Shown: positions 12,742 through 23,678 of the stretch, piece after piece
Layout: each line of letters begins with the position of its first letter
Position numbering within the stretch: position 1 is the first letter of the stretch
Assembly: GCA_010015745.1 (NCBI GenBank)
Contig: ML978281.1
Location: 23,191-87,190 of the forward strand
Length of the DNA stretch: 64,000 bases
Origin: Setomelanomma holmii
Lineage: Eukaryota; Ascomycota; Dothideomycetes; Pleosporales; Phaeosphaeriaceae
Direction: 5' to 3'
Position numbers and translations under genes: made by a program
The notes under the pieces: generated by a model
Told to the model about the DNA's origin: nothing
The model's input: only the letters and a program-made list of their open reading frames with translations
Databases searched by the model: none

Positions 12742-13925
12742 CTACGGGGCACCGTTGCCTCCGAACATATTCTGCAAGTTCTGGAAGAATCCCACCGCAG
12801 CTGCACCAAAGTGGATAGCCAGTTGATCGTCCTGCGGCTGTGGATGGTCCAAGCGACGCTCAGCGTCAGCAATCAAGCGGTTGATCTGGGCTTGGTTCAA
12901 GTTGTCGGGAGCCCTGCTTGTCGTCAGTGATAAATCTACATAACAATGCATGGGGTTTCATCATACCAATTTCCTGGATCGACAGTGACGTTGCGGCGAC
13001 TATGCGAACAGTGCTCGAGATGCTGGACATTGCCGTGGTACGGCACCAAGCACTGCCAGCAAAAGTCATGTCTACATGTGTTACGATGCATATGGTCGCA
13101 GCCACCATTCTTCTCGATGTTTACGCCGCACTTTGGACATGGCTTCGCGCCCATCTTCTTAATCTGCGCGAGAGACTGCTCGTTCTCCTTCTCTTTAACT
13201 TTGTCACAGCTGGTGTTACTGTGCCAAGGACGAACGCAGGTCAGGCATATCTCGTAGTCGCAGTAGCAGCATGCGATGTTCTGCTTGGCCTTTGACTTAG
13301 TGCTGCGCTTAGTGGTGGCCTGGCATTCTTCGATGGAGAAGTAGTGGCCGCATTTCAATGAGAGACAGGCGATGAAGTTGGGTGATGCGGCCAGATGGTG
13401 CTTGACAAGCGCTTTATCATAGTCCACGAAGAAGGCCTTCGTGCAGATCTGTTTCAGTGCGGTGGCATCCATGTTATGCTCACACTTTGGGAATGGGCAG
13501 GCCAATTCTGGTTCGTCGAGTTTGCGACTCGCAATCTTGTCCTTTAGCATTTTCTGGATACACAGCGAGCAGATCTCCGAAAAGTGCGCGCAGGCACCAG
13601 TAAGCTTGAAGGAGCGGGCCACGCTCTTGGGTGTGCCACAAATGGAGCATTCCCGCTTCTCTGCTGGTCCCTTCCGCTTGGGTCGTGCAGCCGCCTCTTG
13701 GCTCTTGTCCTCTTCTTCAGTGGGCTTCACAACAGCACCAGCCTTGACGCGCGCAACTTTTGCCTTGCGGGCAGGCGCAAGCGAGGGTGTTTGGTCCGCT
13801 GCGGGCTCCGGTACCGGGGAATTCTCGGGAGTGATCGGGTTGCGGCGACTGCCAGGGCGGCCTGTCTGGACGTCATATAGAGTGCGACGTGCAGGCTGAC
13901 GCTTTGATCGTGTCGAAGGCGCCAT
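12742..13925 (-). CDS. RBR-type (RING-IBR-RING) E3 ubiquitin ligase-like protein
   Basis: Two exons (13925-12967 and 12913-12742) encode 376 residues. A basic, Pro/Ala-rich N-terminus (about 1-105) precedes RING1 (CSICGTPKSVARSF… to CPFPKC), an IBR domain (CLSLKCGHYFS… CCYCDYEICLTC) and RING2 (CPKCGVNIEKNGGCDHM). RING2 contains the expected catalytic Cys (residue 276, in GGCDHM). RBR proteins accept ubiquitin on that Cys before transfer. The zinc-ligand Cys normally two residues after HM is replaced: the sequence reads HMHRNTC. The C-terminal exon is acidic/helical with no known domain. An ATG at 13925 is the first in the frame and matches the basic leader. Substrate unknown. Confidence 0.85.
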
Positions 13926-14569
13926 GTCGAAAGTTGTGCGTAGTTGTACGAGGTTGAAGAGTATGCTATGTTGACTTGAGGTTGCAGTGAAAATGGTGTG
14001 CCGAGAGTGGAATAGTGCGAGCAATAGTTGGGTAAGCTCGGAAAATATATCGATGGGCACGGCACAGGCATCGGGCAGTGCCTACAGATTGATCTGCTGG
14101 GTACAATTCACAGTGTTGCTGTACTTTCAATGCCTCGTTGAGGGGTCACCTCGCAGTGACTGCCGGCATGCGGATGAGGTGTGCTTGCCCCTCTCATAGA
14201 CACTGCTCGGAGTTTGGGTACAGATGGTGACGGAAAGTGAGAACAAACGAATGCCAAGATCGAGCGAAGCATCTCACCACATATGAGATGAAAACCAGAA
14301 GACCAAGCATAACAGGTTTGAGAGGACGGAAAAACATTGGACAAGTTCATGAATGCTTGGAATGTTACAATGAACTTCGGAGCGGTGAGCGTCCGCAAGA
14401 CATAATCGGACTAGATTCGAGTAACTTACCGAAATCCCCATTGCTCGTGTCTAGTGTCTTTACCCCTGCTAAATGCATGAAAGTCATGAAGGCTTTACTC
14501 TTAGACTTTACTTGCCGGTGTGACGTCTCCGTGAGTGCGGACCGATGGTTCATGCCTTCCATAGACCGT
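13926..14569. other. Intergenic between RBR gene and FNT pseudogene
   Basis: Nothing recognised. Open frames here (such as 14237-14746 +) overlap the pseudogene and have no family features. Confidence 0.4.
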
Positions 14570-15386
14570 CTACATGGCAAAAGCGCCGAAGAAAGCGCCT
14601 CCAATAATGTTGCCTATCGTTACGGGGATACAAGACGCCCATATGAAGTTTCCCATACCAAAGTCCGTCCCGTAAAACATGCCGATAAGCACGAGAAAGT
14701 AGTTCGCAATCGAATGATGGTAGCCCATCGCGGCAAAGCAAAGTAATGACGATGCAGATTCCGTAAATCTCTGATCTATTGTCGCGGCCCTGGGTGGCTA
14801 GAAAGAAAGCTAGTCCAAGGAGCCAGTTGCACATGATCCCACGCGTTACGTTGTAGCCCCAATTGACGTTGACGCGAACTTCAGCCTGTGTAACGGCATA
14901 CGAAGTCTGGGCCTCGGTCTGGAAGACGTCCGCCCAGTAGAACACGATGCCAGCATAGAATAGACAGCCAGCCGCGTTGAAGATATAGCTGATGATTCAG
15001 TGTCGAGCCATGTCATATAACGTCGTCCTCCGTCGCATGGTGGAGTATGCCATAACGAACATGTTCGATGTGCAAAGCTCCATGTTTGTGAGCATGATGA
15101 TGACGAACCCCGTTGGGAATGTGAAGGCGGATACTAGCGTTGCCATGCTAGGGTTGCTTGCTCGGAGACTTGATGCGCCGCCAGCGATCATGATGTCAAA
15201 GCCGGCACTGAGACTTATGGAGATTCCAGCCAGGCAGGATTTGATGATGAGTCCGATCGAAGATAGGCGCGCTTTTGCGATGCCAGTAGTCTCTGCGAGA
15301 CGTAGGACCTCTACAGGTGTATGCGAACCGACGGGGGAAGTAAGATCTGCTGGCGCGAGGGTTTTGTGTTCGCGGTCTGCAGACAT
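14570..15386 (-). pseudogene. Formate/nitrite transporter (FNT family), broken
   Basis: From ATG 15386 the frame reads a normal fungal FNT N-terminus (VEVLRLAETTGIAKARLS, GFDIMIAGG, FTFPTGFVIIMLTNMELCTS). A TGA near 14999 (after TTLYDMARH) then stops it where relatives have Trp. The same frame continues (IISYIFNAAGCLFYAGI, YNVTRGIMCNWLLGLAFFLATQGRDN) until a +1-type shift near 14740-14750. After that a second frame carries the rest (MGYHHSIANYFLVLIGMFYG, NIIGGAFFGAFAM) to a stop at 14570. No intron borders explain either break. An intact copy would be a pentameric channel for formate or nitrite in the plasma membrane. This one is most likely inactive, unless the assembly has errors. Confidence 0.85.
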
Positions 15387-17209
15387 AATAGGTACAGATG
15401 GATTCCGGAAAACGGAAACGTTATTGGAAAGTTGTGGAGTACGAACCAGAATACGGATCAGAAAGAGAGCGAGCGAACATATAGACCAAGAACAGAAAGC
15501 ATTGAGACACAAACCGTTGAGATACGTCAAGTGCCGCATCATTGAATTTCTACGTACCGGAGCAATGTTCACAACCTTCAGGTAAGGATGAGAGCGGGTC
15601 TTCAGCGGAACGCGATCACAATGACGATACATCCAGTCGTTATCTCCAGCATCTTAACCAAGCGACAGCGCACCTTGGAGGGATCCTCTTCGATTGAAAG
15701 CATATCTGAGATGTTGTACTGCAAATATTGGTGTCATTCCTGCTGTTGGTGTTGTTGTTCGAAGATGGTGGCGGCTTCAATCTTGGAACCTTGGAAGGCT
15801 CCGATACCGGTACCAGTAGTTCTTTTGCCAAGGCGCCAGTGCACTACGGGCTTACCCCAACCTCATGCCACGCAGAGACGCTCTCTCTGCCAAGCGATGA
15901 AAAATTAGATTCTTCGCCTTAATCCATCATGCTGTGGACATCTGCATTGTTAGTGCTATGCCAAGAAGTCGCCTGTTGCTAAGCAGAGTTGAAGGTGAAA
16001 ACCCTGTGAAGTCCATATGTCTGTCATCCGTTGCTTCAACGGGTGATGTATACGCACTGGGCTGCAAGTGTCGTCCGAAAAGCAGTGGAATGCTACATGC
16101 ATCATTCTCAGACTCTAAAGATGTTAATGCAGAGACTTGAGCCAACGGATATGGCGACGGCTCTACTGTCGTCCCATGATCCTTCTTGGGCCGCAAACAA
16201 TGTGTCGAAGGGGAACCGGCGAATCATCTCACGATGGCCTTTCACGGACGTCTCTCCCAGGCTAAGGATATTCGTGAGAGACTTGCACACTTATGCGTAT
16301 AGTCCTTCGCATGTGCAAGGCCCACGACTAAAAAGTGCCGATGAGCCTTTCACAAGGCTGACTGATGTGGATGTTCCACCTACACACACGACGGGGCTCT
16401 GGCCCCAGACGTGATTCGTCAGCGTTATTGGGACTACATACTTCGAGCTGTATTCTGCGCACTACAGACTCCGGTGAACATGGATGGGCGCGCAGACACG
16501 GCACGCACTGGCCATGGGATAAGTCATTGTAGTCTACCCGACCGGTGAGCTGACCGCGAGGCTGAGCCTCATAGCATCTCTGTTGGCCAATGATATGGTG
16601 GTAGAGGAGCAATATGTGGACTATGCCGAAAGCATCCCGTTTTCTCAACGTCCACCTCATTGACGCTAGAAATTGCAGTGCATGCTGTCGGGCTCACTTG
16701 CATCGACCGGCATGAAGGATTTATACGCCTGCACCAGTATCTGCCCATCGATCATAAAACCCACGCCACCCATTTCGATCACAGAGTGATATCTTCATGG
16801 GCTAGTAGGTGAGCTGCATTCAAATAAAATTACAAATGTCACCAACAACCAAGACATCGCAAGAACTGCAACAGGGCCATTGAAAAGAGACAACAGTTCT
16901 CGATAGTAAAGCCAGGAATGTGTCTCCAACGTATTTGGATTGATATAGTATAGAAGGACAATCATGTGTGAATTACGCCTTGAGCACCGCGCTAAGGAAG
17001 GACCTCGTAGGCAAGTGAACGCCGGGATTAAGCACCGCAATGGTCTCTCCTGATCAAAAGATAGGGGAAGAACAATCCAAGACGCCTCCCATACTGTTCC
17101 CAATGCTCCGCGACTTCGTGATCCAGATGCCGCTGGCTTGACGCCGTTCCAAATTCTATCATCTTCATGTACGTTCGTGCCTCTTCTTTGCTCTTCCCTC
17201 GCTTCTGCC
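15387..17209. other. Long intergenic region
   Basis: About 1.8 kb without a supportable gene. It contains one reverse copy of the dispersed repeat at 16662-16683. Open frames such as 15588-15908 and 16795-17103 show no domain and no splice-compatible continuation. Confidence 0.4.
16662..16683 (-). repeat. Dispersed inverted-repeat motif, single arm
   Basis: It reads ACGCTAGAAATTGCAGTGCA, close to the family core on the minus strand. No partner arm is seen nearby. This is the only copy in the left half of the window. Confidence 0.6.
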
Positions 17210-20200
17210 CTATGCCACGTAGTAAAGTTTCATGGCACTCAGCACCCTCTTCCTGCACACAGGACAATTCTGCACCTCCCTTGCACATGGCAAGCACGCT
17301 ACCACATGTCCGCAGTCGTAGAAAGCCGCTTCGGCAGGTTCATCCCAGCAAATCCTGCACATGCGTTCCGCCTCCTGCGCGTTCTTCCAATGCGTCACGC
17401 CTTCTCCAAACTTCTTGTCGTTCTTCCAACCACCAACGTACGTGTTGCCAGTGGCTGCCTCGACGAAGGTACCAGAACCGTGTTGCTGATTGTCGACCCA
17501 ATCGCCGTCGTACGTGTCACCGTTTTGGAAGGTGTATAAGCCATGACCATGGCACTGGCCCAAGCGGAATGCACCTGAATATGTAGCGCCAGAGTGATAG
17601 ATTCGCATGCCGTGGCCGTGGCGGTGACCGTTCTTGATTTCGCCCTTGTAGTACTGTGACGAGAAGTAGCTGTACTCGAAGTGTCCATTCAACCTGCTCG
17701 GGAAGTTACGGGCAAATGCACGATGGGCAAGATACGCCTGAGGATCTGCGAATGCCGCTCGATCAGCAAGAGAGGAGCGTTGTTCAGCCGTGACGGGGAA
17801 ATAGGTGATGATGATAGTTGTGTTAGCAAGATCGAGCTGAGCGAAGGAGCGTCGATGCTTGATGGGACGAGTGCTCGTGAGGTCCTCCTCTTCGCAGAGT
17901 TCAATCTTCTTCTTGTCTTCCATTGGAAGCCCGAGAAGCTTCACGACTGTCTCGTCTACCCTGGCCGTTTTCAAGGATATGTACGACCCACGAGGTTCCA
18001 GGAGCTGTTTCTCTGCATTCCATAGCTTGAGGAAGAAATAGATCTCTTCTGGTGGTGGCTCGGGAGTACGGACGCGTTCTGGTGGTGGCGGCTGAGCCGA
18101 TTCAGATGGCATACTGACGGGCGGTGGCGGTGGTAGCGAAGTGTCGTCTTGCGTGCCTCCCATTTCAGTATCATCTGGCATTATGGGCTCAGGCATTATG
18201 GCATCTTCCGTTGGCAGACCAGGCATCTCAGTCGACCCAAATTCGACCATAGTCATGTCTATGACACCAACGTTTTCGTTATGCGGATCAGTCTCAACTC
18301 CTGTTACTGGCGGTTCGACAGGTAGAATGAGCGATTCTTCTGGCTCGCTCATTGGAGTGTCTTCTGACTGCGGTATGGTCTCTGGTAGAGGCGGGTCTAT
18401 TGTGGCATCGGCATCTACATTCGTCGTCTCCCTCTGTATTTCTTCGGCTATGGGTTGCGTTGGGGCTATTTCTTCTGTCTGCGTCTTTACGGCTTCGGTC
18501 TTTGGAAGCTCAGGCAAATCGGCGACATCGATAATGTGTACCCAAATGTGACGGCATGCAAAGGGAGAGTCTGCCAAAGTCCACTGTTTGTCCTCGGTGT
18601 ATCGATCATAGCTACCCCTGGAATAGAGGGTCTTCCCTGTGCCCAGGAGCTGTGGACGGCCCGATGAGCCTCGAATGGGATCCATGAACCAGAAAGTGAT
18701 TTGTCGTCGGTCCTTGATGTCGGGTAGTACAGATGCCAATTGTCCGCTGATCTCTGCGCAACCAAAATTGCTTCCAAGTTGCACCATGTGAACATGTTCT
18801 GGATTTGTGGCTTGCCGCTTGGAATCGTACGCATCGAAGATGCCTGCGCCCTCATGCTTCTCGAATATTCGAGAGTCAACCACTTGAAAGTCAAGCATGG
18901 CAACAGGCTCTTGTGCCCCATCTACCGTCGTCTTGGTCTCTGCGACAGTCTCAGGAGCAGACACGTCCACGGGAATTGGAGGCATTGGGGCTGACGTCGA
19001 GGATAATTTCTCCTTCTCCACTTCATCCTGAAGCCATCCTGGCACATCCCATTGCTCCGCGTTTGCGTCAGCGACGAAGGCTGCTTGCGCCACATCATCG
19101 CGAATGTACATTGCAATGTAGGCCACTGCTTCATTTCCATACAGTGGTTCCTTGCCAGACTTGCCCTCATGCTCGTCAACGGCCTGTCGTTTAGTAAGAC
19201 ACTTGACTTGGTTTTCGTCCTTGCTGTCGGAATAGCTGTACCATCGAGACCCTGGTCCTTCGGGCCTGAGAATCGGTTGGTAGACGTACGACTGCAAGGT
19301 TTGCTTGTGAAGTACGAATCCGTACAGAGTGTAGGACGTCTCGCCAACGGTGAGATGGTCATCCAATGTGACCTTGTTAAGTACTTTGACGTACGAGCGC
19401 GTCTTTACATCGAAGTGTTGACGATCAAGCTCGATTGTTAGCAATTGGGGTAAAGGCGCCCCGGACACCACAAAGTTTGTGGAATTTTCCACCGCTTCCT
19501 GCATTGTGTTGACGCCAATGACTGGTACTTGATACGTGGGAATGCCAGTAGTGTAGTCTCGCACTGGACCAAAAAGCGACTGTAGCACCTTGGACTCTAG
19601 AGTGTCGTCCAATTCCTCTTCAAGCTTGATCCGCAAGATCTCCCAAGTCTGCACAACATCAAGTTTGTCGAGGCGATCGTGTATTCCATACCACTCCAAC
19701 GCATCAAGAACCTCATCCAGTGAGACGGACCCCGCACCTGGATCGACTTGCGTCCGAAGCATGAACAAGACTTTCTGCAATGCGGTGACAAGAGGCTTTG
19801 GCCCAGTGAATGGCGCCTCCTCTGGATCTGGCACGCAAGCGTTGTACAAAACGGCACGGAATGGCTTGAACAATAACCAGGACGCAACTGCGGAGATCAT
19901 GTTCCCTCCAGGCGCGCTGGCATCTTCTCCCAGAATCAGCGATTGCAAGCCAGTCATCGCGAAGCTATCCCAAGGATTCTCTCGACTGTGATGTTCCCAG
20001 AGACAGTTGGTCTCGTCATGGATGACGCGAATGTAGCCTGTGAACGCAAGCTTATCGTCTCGAAGTAGGGCAGCTCGATGGCCTCGCATGCGGTGGGCAA
20101 TGTCATAGTATGGTCCGTGGAATCGCGTCCAGCCCCAGTCTGGTGACCCGCTGCAGAACCGGTGCAGGGCGGTTCGAGAATAATGTACACGAGGCTCGGT

Positions 20201-21472
20201 GGGGTTGTATAGTACAACACTCACCTGTGCAGCCACGCTTTTTCGTTTGGGAACGCTTTTTGACCCAAGTAGTGGGAGAGTCGCGTGTTGGGGATCTAAC
20301 GGAGTGTCTGCTGCGACTGCTGGCACGTGTTGCACGGTCTCCATCTTATCTTGCTTCCGGTCCTCCTTGCTGACGTCTTCTTCATCGGTGGCGTCCTCGT
20401 CTTTCGCAGACTCTCCCTTCTCCTTCGAGTCCATGGCGCTCAAGCACTCCAGATATACACTAAGATAGTCCGAATCGTTACCTTTGGGATAGAACTTGAT
20501 CTGCCACTGGTGCCCGTCCACTGTGACGACGTCCGACTTCATAACGATATCGCGGTTCGGCTTCTCGCGCGTGCCGTTGTAGGCGTCAATGGTCCAAGTG
20601 ATGCGTCCGCTCTCTCCAGCAGTGTATTCCGGCTCATCTAGAGGCAAAAATGCCTTGCTCTCCCAGTACTCGTGATCGAGCGCACTGTGTTCAGTTGATG
20701 CCTCAATCTCTTTAAGCTCGGCTTCATCTGGAGACGAGGTGTCTTCTTGTATTGGATGCCATGGTTGGAGGCCATCATCGGAGTCGGACGAATCCGAGTC
20801 GGAGCGCAGAGGTTCGACTGGCGGGGGCGGGGGCGGAGGCTGAGCGTTCGAATTAATAGGTGGAGGAGGATCTATTGGTGGTGTACTCTCGGTCTGTGTT
20901 TGTTGGTAGTCAGCACAAGTCATTCGTGCATGTAGGCTGCACATGGACGGTGTCAAATGCAGCGCAACACCACTTACCGCATCCTCTACAAGAGCTGTCG
21001 GTGCAGCCTGCGCGCTCCCATTGGGCTCCTCTGCCACGGTTCCATTTGTTGGTGGTGAGCTGGGAGTAATGACAGCGGCCTCCAGCGGGTCAGCTGAACC
21101 ATTTGGTAAGACCAGCTCTGTGTCAACGTCTGGTGTAGTGTCCATGGCGTCCTCATCTATTGCAGCGACCTCAACATCGACGCTGTTGGTAGCAGTTTGA
21201 TTATGTTCAGCAGGATCCGAAGGCCCATTTGCTTGGCCGTTTGTCAAGCCTTCACCGTCCTGCATGTCTGCATCTTCCCGATCGTGCCGTTGACCTGTGG
21301 GCGGCAATGTGGTGATTGAGGAGCTCATGTCGACGTCGACGGGCGCTGGCGGTGGTGGAGATGTCGGCGTTTGTGCATGAAGGAGGTGATTTGGCGACTG
21401 AGGAGGGCTCGAGAAGGACGGCGATGATGGCTGCTGGCTGAAGTGCAGCGGCTGCTCAACGCTGACGCTCAT
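17210..21472 (-). CDS. MATH / inactive USP-like / MORN / RING protein
   Basis: A 1392-residue protein after removing an in-frame 84-base intron (20977-20894; GTAAGT…ACACAG). Order: a low-complexity acidic/proline-rich N-terminus; a MATH/TRAF domain (about 255-440, GRITWTIDAYNG… YDIAHRMR… NCLWEHH); a ubiquitin-specific-protease-like fold (about 450-790, ending AYIAMYIRDD); a long linker; MORN repeats (about 1235-1320, HGHGMRIYHSGATYSGAF, HGHGLYTFQNGDTYDGDW); and a C-terminal C3HC4 RING (CRICWDEPAEAAFYDCGH… CPVCRKRV). The USP Cys box lacks its Cys (GLQSLILGEDASAPGGN) and the His box lacks GHY. The protein probably binds ubiquitin or partners rather than cleaving, and may ubiquitinate through the RING. 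The ATG at 21472 is the first real ATG in the frame. Confidence 0.9.
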   Translation of the reverse strand: MSVSVEQPLHFSQQPSSPSFSSPPQSPNHLLHAQTPTSPPPPAPVDVDMSSSITTLPPTGQRHDREDADMQDGEGLTNGQANGPSDPAEHNQTATNSVDVEVAAIDEDAMDTTPDVDTELVLPNGSADPLEAAVITPSSPPTNGTVAEEPNGSAQAAPTALVEDAVSGVALHLTPSMCSLHARMTCADYQQTQTESTPPIDPPPPINSNAQPPPPPPPVEPLRSDSDSSDSDDGLQPWHPIQEDTSSPDEAELKEIEASTEHSALDHEYWESKAFLPLDEPEYTAGESGRITWTIDAYNGTREKPNRDIVMKSDVVTVDGHQWQIKFYPKGNDSDYLSVYLECLSAMDSKEKGESAKDEDATDEEDVSKEDRKQDKMETVQHVPAVAADTPLDPQHATLPLLGSKSVPKRKSVAAQVSVVLYNPTEPRVHYSRTALHRFCSGSPDWGWTRFHGPYYDIAHRMRGHRAALLRDDKLAFTGYIRVIHDETNCLWEHHSRENPWDSFAMTGLQSLILGEDASAPGGNMISAVASWLLFKPFRAVLYNACVPDPEEAPFTGPKPLVTALQKVLFMLRTQVDPGAGSVSLDEVLDALEWYGIHDRLDKLDVVQTWEILRIKLEEELDDTLESKVLQSLFGPVRDYTTGIPTYQVPVIGVNTMQEAVENSTNFVVSGAPLPQLLTIELDRQHFDVKTRSYVKVLNKVTLDDHLTVGETSYTLYGFVLHKQTLQSYVYQPILRPEGPGSRWYSYSDSKDENQVKCLTKRQAVDEHEGKSGKEPLYGNEAVAYIAMYIRDDVAQAAFVADANAEQWDVPGWLQDEVEKEKLSSTSAPMPPIPVDVSAPETVAETKTTVDGAQEPVAMLDFQVVDSRIFEKHEGAGIFDAYDSKRQATNPEHVHMVQLGSNFGCAEISGQLASVLPDIKDRRQITFWFMDPIRGSSGRPQLLGTGKTLYSRGSYDRYTEDKQWTLADSPFACRHIWVHIIDVADLPELPKTEAVKTQTEEIAPTQPIAEEIQRETTNVDADATIDPPLPETIPQSEDTPMSEPEESLILPVEPPVTGVETDPHNENVGVIDMTMVEFGSTEMPGLPTEDAIMPEPIMPDDTEMGGTQDDTSLPPPPPVSMPSESAQPPPPERVRTPEPPPEEIYFFLKLWNAEKQLLEPRGSYISLKTARVDETVVKLLGLPMEDKKKIELCEEEDLTSTRPIKHRRSFAQLDLANTTIIITYFPVTAEQRSSLADRAAFADPQAYLAHRAFARNFPSRLNGHFEYSYFSSQYYKGEIKNGHRHGHGMRIYHSGATYSGAFRLGQCHGHGLYTFQNGDTYDGDWVDNQQHGSGTFVEAATGNTYVGGWKNDKKFGEGVTHWKNAQEAERMCRICWDEPAEAAFYDCGHVVACLPCAREVQNCPVCRKRVLSAMKLYYVA

Positions 21473-22437
21473 AGCTGGGGAGCGAGAGGATGGCGCATTC
21501 AAGTTGATCTACAGGCGAGCTCTTGATTGTCGTGTGAGCCGGAGCTACAAGTAAAGGTGATGCTGTGTTGTGGAGAAGTGCACAAGGCTGTGCGGAGGAC
21601 GGAGCTATCGTTATCGAGGTGCTTAACAAAGGCGAGCTGTGGTGACGGCGTGGGGGGGGCTGGACAGTGAGTGGTTTGTCGTATGGTACGCGGAGGATAA
21701 TGTAGATGATGAGAGCCTAGAGGCAGCAAAATGTGGAATAACAGCCAGGCACGGGGCGTGTGGCTGGGCTGAATGGCTTGAGCTGTCGTTGCAGCCTACC
21801 AAGTGGTCCACCACAGAGCACAGAATGAGGCGGTAAAGCTAGGTATCACTGCGCGCTGGGTCCCGTGCATGCGCTATCCCGCATTGTACAGAGTCTCCCG
21901 TTGGCGAGCGCCCTCGTCAGCGCCGGTTCGCCCTTTGACAGCGCTGAACTTGATACACTCTGCTTGAACTTGACTCATCGCAGGCTGCAGACCACGGCGC
22001 CGATGTCATCGAAGCTCACCTGTACAAGCTCTGGGACCTTATCGATTACTCCACAAAGTCTAGGCTGAACCCGCACTAAAACGGAAAGTGGGGACCGCTG
22101 CAACTTCCCTGCATGGTCCATCGCCAATCCGCACCAGCAACGTTTCCCGCCGCCGCCAACTCCCTCTGCCAACAGTACACCGACTTTGCAGTCCGATGAG
22201 ATGGTATAACAACGACAGCATGGCCTATACCGAGCGCTGCCTGCCAGCTCAACTTCGCAGGTTTGTTACTCCAGGCCATGCGATCTCACGACGATCTTCC
22301 ATGTGGAGAAGCACACGCTAACTCATCTCGGCGGGCCACTAATCGTTTGACCTGCGTCGGGTCCGTTTCGGCATTTTCAAGGTCTTCCAACGTTATTGGT
22401 ATTATTTTGTCTATCCTCTATCGCCAACTCGACTTCG
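21473..22437. other. Intergenic region upstream of the MATH/RING gene
   Basis: About 965 bases, probably 5' leader of the MATH/RING gene and 3' flank of deoxyhypusine synthase. No repeat or RNA gene was recognised. Confidence 0.4.
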
Positions 22438-23678
22438 TTATGACTTTGCGCCTGGCGGCACTCTTGCAAATGTTGCAGCCACTATCAGTGGAAATACCAC
22501 CGTCGCTTCGGCATATACCTTGACGCTGTCACCGTCTAGCTTGATCTTGCCCCAACTGACCGCTTCGTCCGGTCGAGCTCCCGCATCGCTCCCGTCGAAC
22601 TCTTGGGCGGTATTGATGTAAATAGCGCTCTCTGCACCATTGCGCATCAAATTGGCATTGGCAATGTGATGCTTGACAATACCGCCCCCTAGAACAATCA
22701 TGCCCGTTCGCTTGGCTCGGACAGCGATCGTGTTGATCTTGCGTATGTCCTCCACGATATCTATCCGTAGCTGCTCCGGGGACGACTTGAACGTGTGAAA
22801 GTACAACATGTCACCGAGACTGCCATCTGTGAGTGCTGGACAGAAGATGGGAATGTCGTTCTTCCACGCCCAATAGTAGACCGAGCGTTCGTCGTTTATT
22901 TCCTTACCCAAGCGACTGATCACTTTGCTCGGCGTCCAATAGAGTGGTTCGTCGGTCTTTTGGCTGGCTTCTTGCTCTTCTAGCATTTTGTCTAGAATTG
23001 GCACAACCCAGTCTTCAAAGGCACAGTAGTTGCTGTTGGGCACCACGAGGTTCCCTATTCGGTTCATCCCCTTCTGGCGAAGACCTGCGCCAGGCGTAGA
23101 GAACGAACCCAGATATGTCGGGGCGAGGCACTTGATAAAGTCCTCCTCGACGCCGCCAGCGGTCGTGACGATGGCAGACACGTGCTTGTGCTGCACCAGG
23201 TACCGCAGCGTTTCGCGCAGGCCAGATGAGATGAGATTCGAGGTGTATCCTAGGAATATCGTCGTACCCTGGCTTGTCTCCGGGTCCTTCCATGCACGCT
23301 GCTACCTGTCAGCACAAACTCCAACCTCGATACAACATTTGGGTCGCTGCTAAATCCGGCTAAATTGTTTCGCGATCCCTGACGCACGGATATGTTCCGA
23401 TGCTTCTCCGCAACCCACTAGCGCTAGAACCGCGCACGTTGGCGAGAACCACTCACCATGCCGTTGATGATGCGCACCGCCTCTCCGACCGATGTTGCCT
23501 GAAACCCCATGCTGGCATAGCCGCCCACCAGTTCCTCGACGGTTATGCTGCGCGACACATACTGGTTGAAGTCGATGCCCTGCACTTCGCGCGAGCCTTC
23601 AGGGATGGGTGCGGATGGCTTCAACACAGCATCAGTGGCGCCGGCAGGGGCCGCGGTGTCGTTGGCGGATGAAGACAT
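22438..23678 (-). CDS. DYS1: Deoxyhypusine synthase
   Basis: A cytosolic NAD-dependent enzyme that transfers aminobutyl from spermidine to one lysine of eIF5A, the first step of hypusine formation. Two exons (23678-23457 and 23298-22438; GTGAGT…CAG) give 360 residues, the normal family size. Diagnostic blocks: GIDFNQYV, FLGYTSNLISSGLRETLRYL, VTTAGGVEEDFIKC, NLVVPNSNYCAFEDW, CPALTDGSLGDM, GGGIVKHHIANANLMRNG, TAQEFDGSDAGARPDEAV and SWGKI. The Lys of SWGKI (residue 325) is the catalytic lysine by alignment with human Lys329. It is divergent from the SNT1-like gene. The assignment is certain. Confidence 0.97.

Noticed and set aside
13098..13100. Loss of the catalytic Cys in the RBR protein
   Set aside because: On aligning with parkin and ARIH1 the catalytic Cys is the one in GGCDHM and is present; only a zinc ligand differs.
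14990..15005. Repeat-induced point mutation as the cause of the TGA in the transporter
   Set aside because: The implied change is C to T before C on the opposite strand, not the CpA to TpA change typical of this process.
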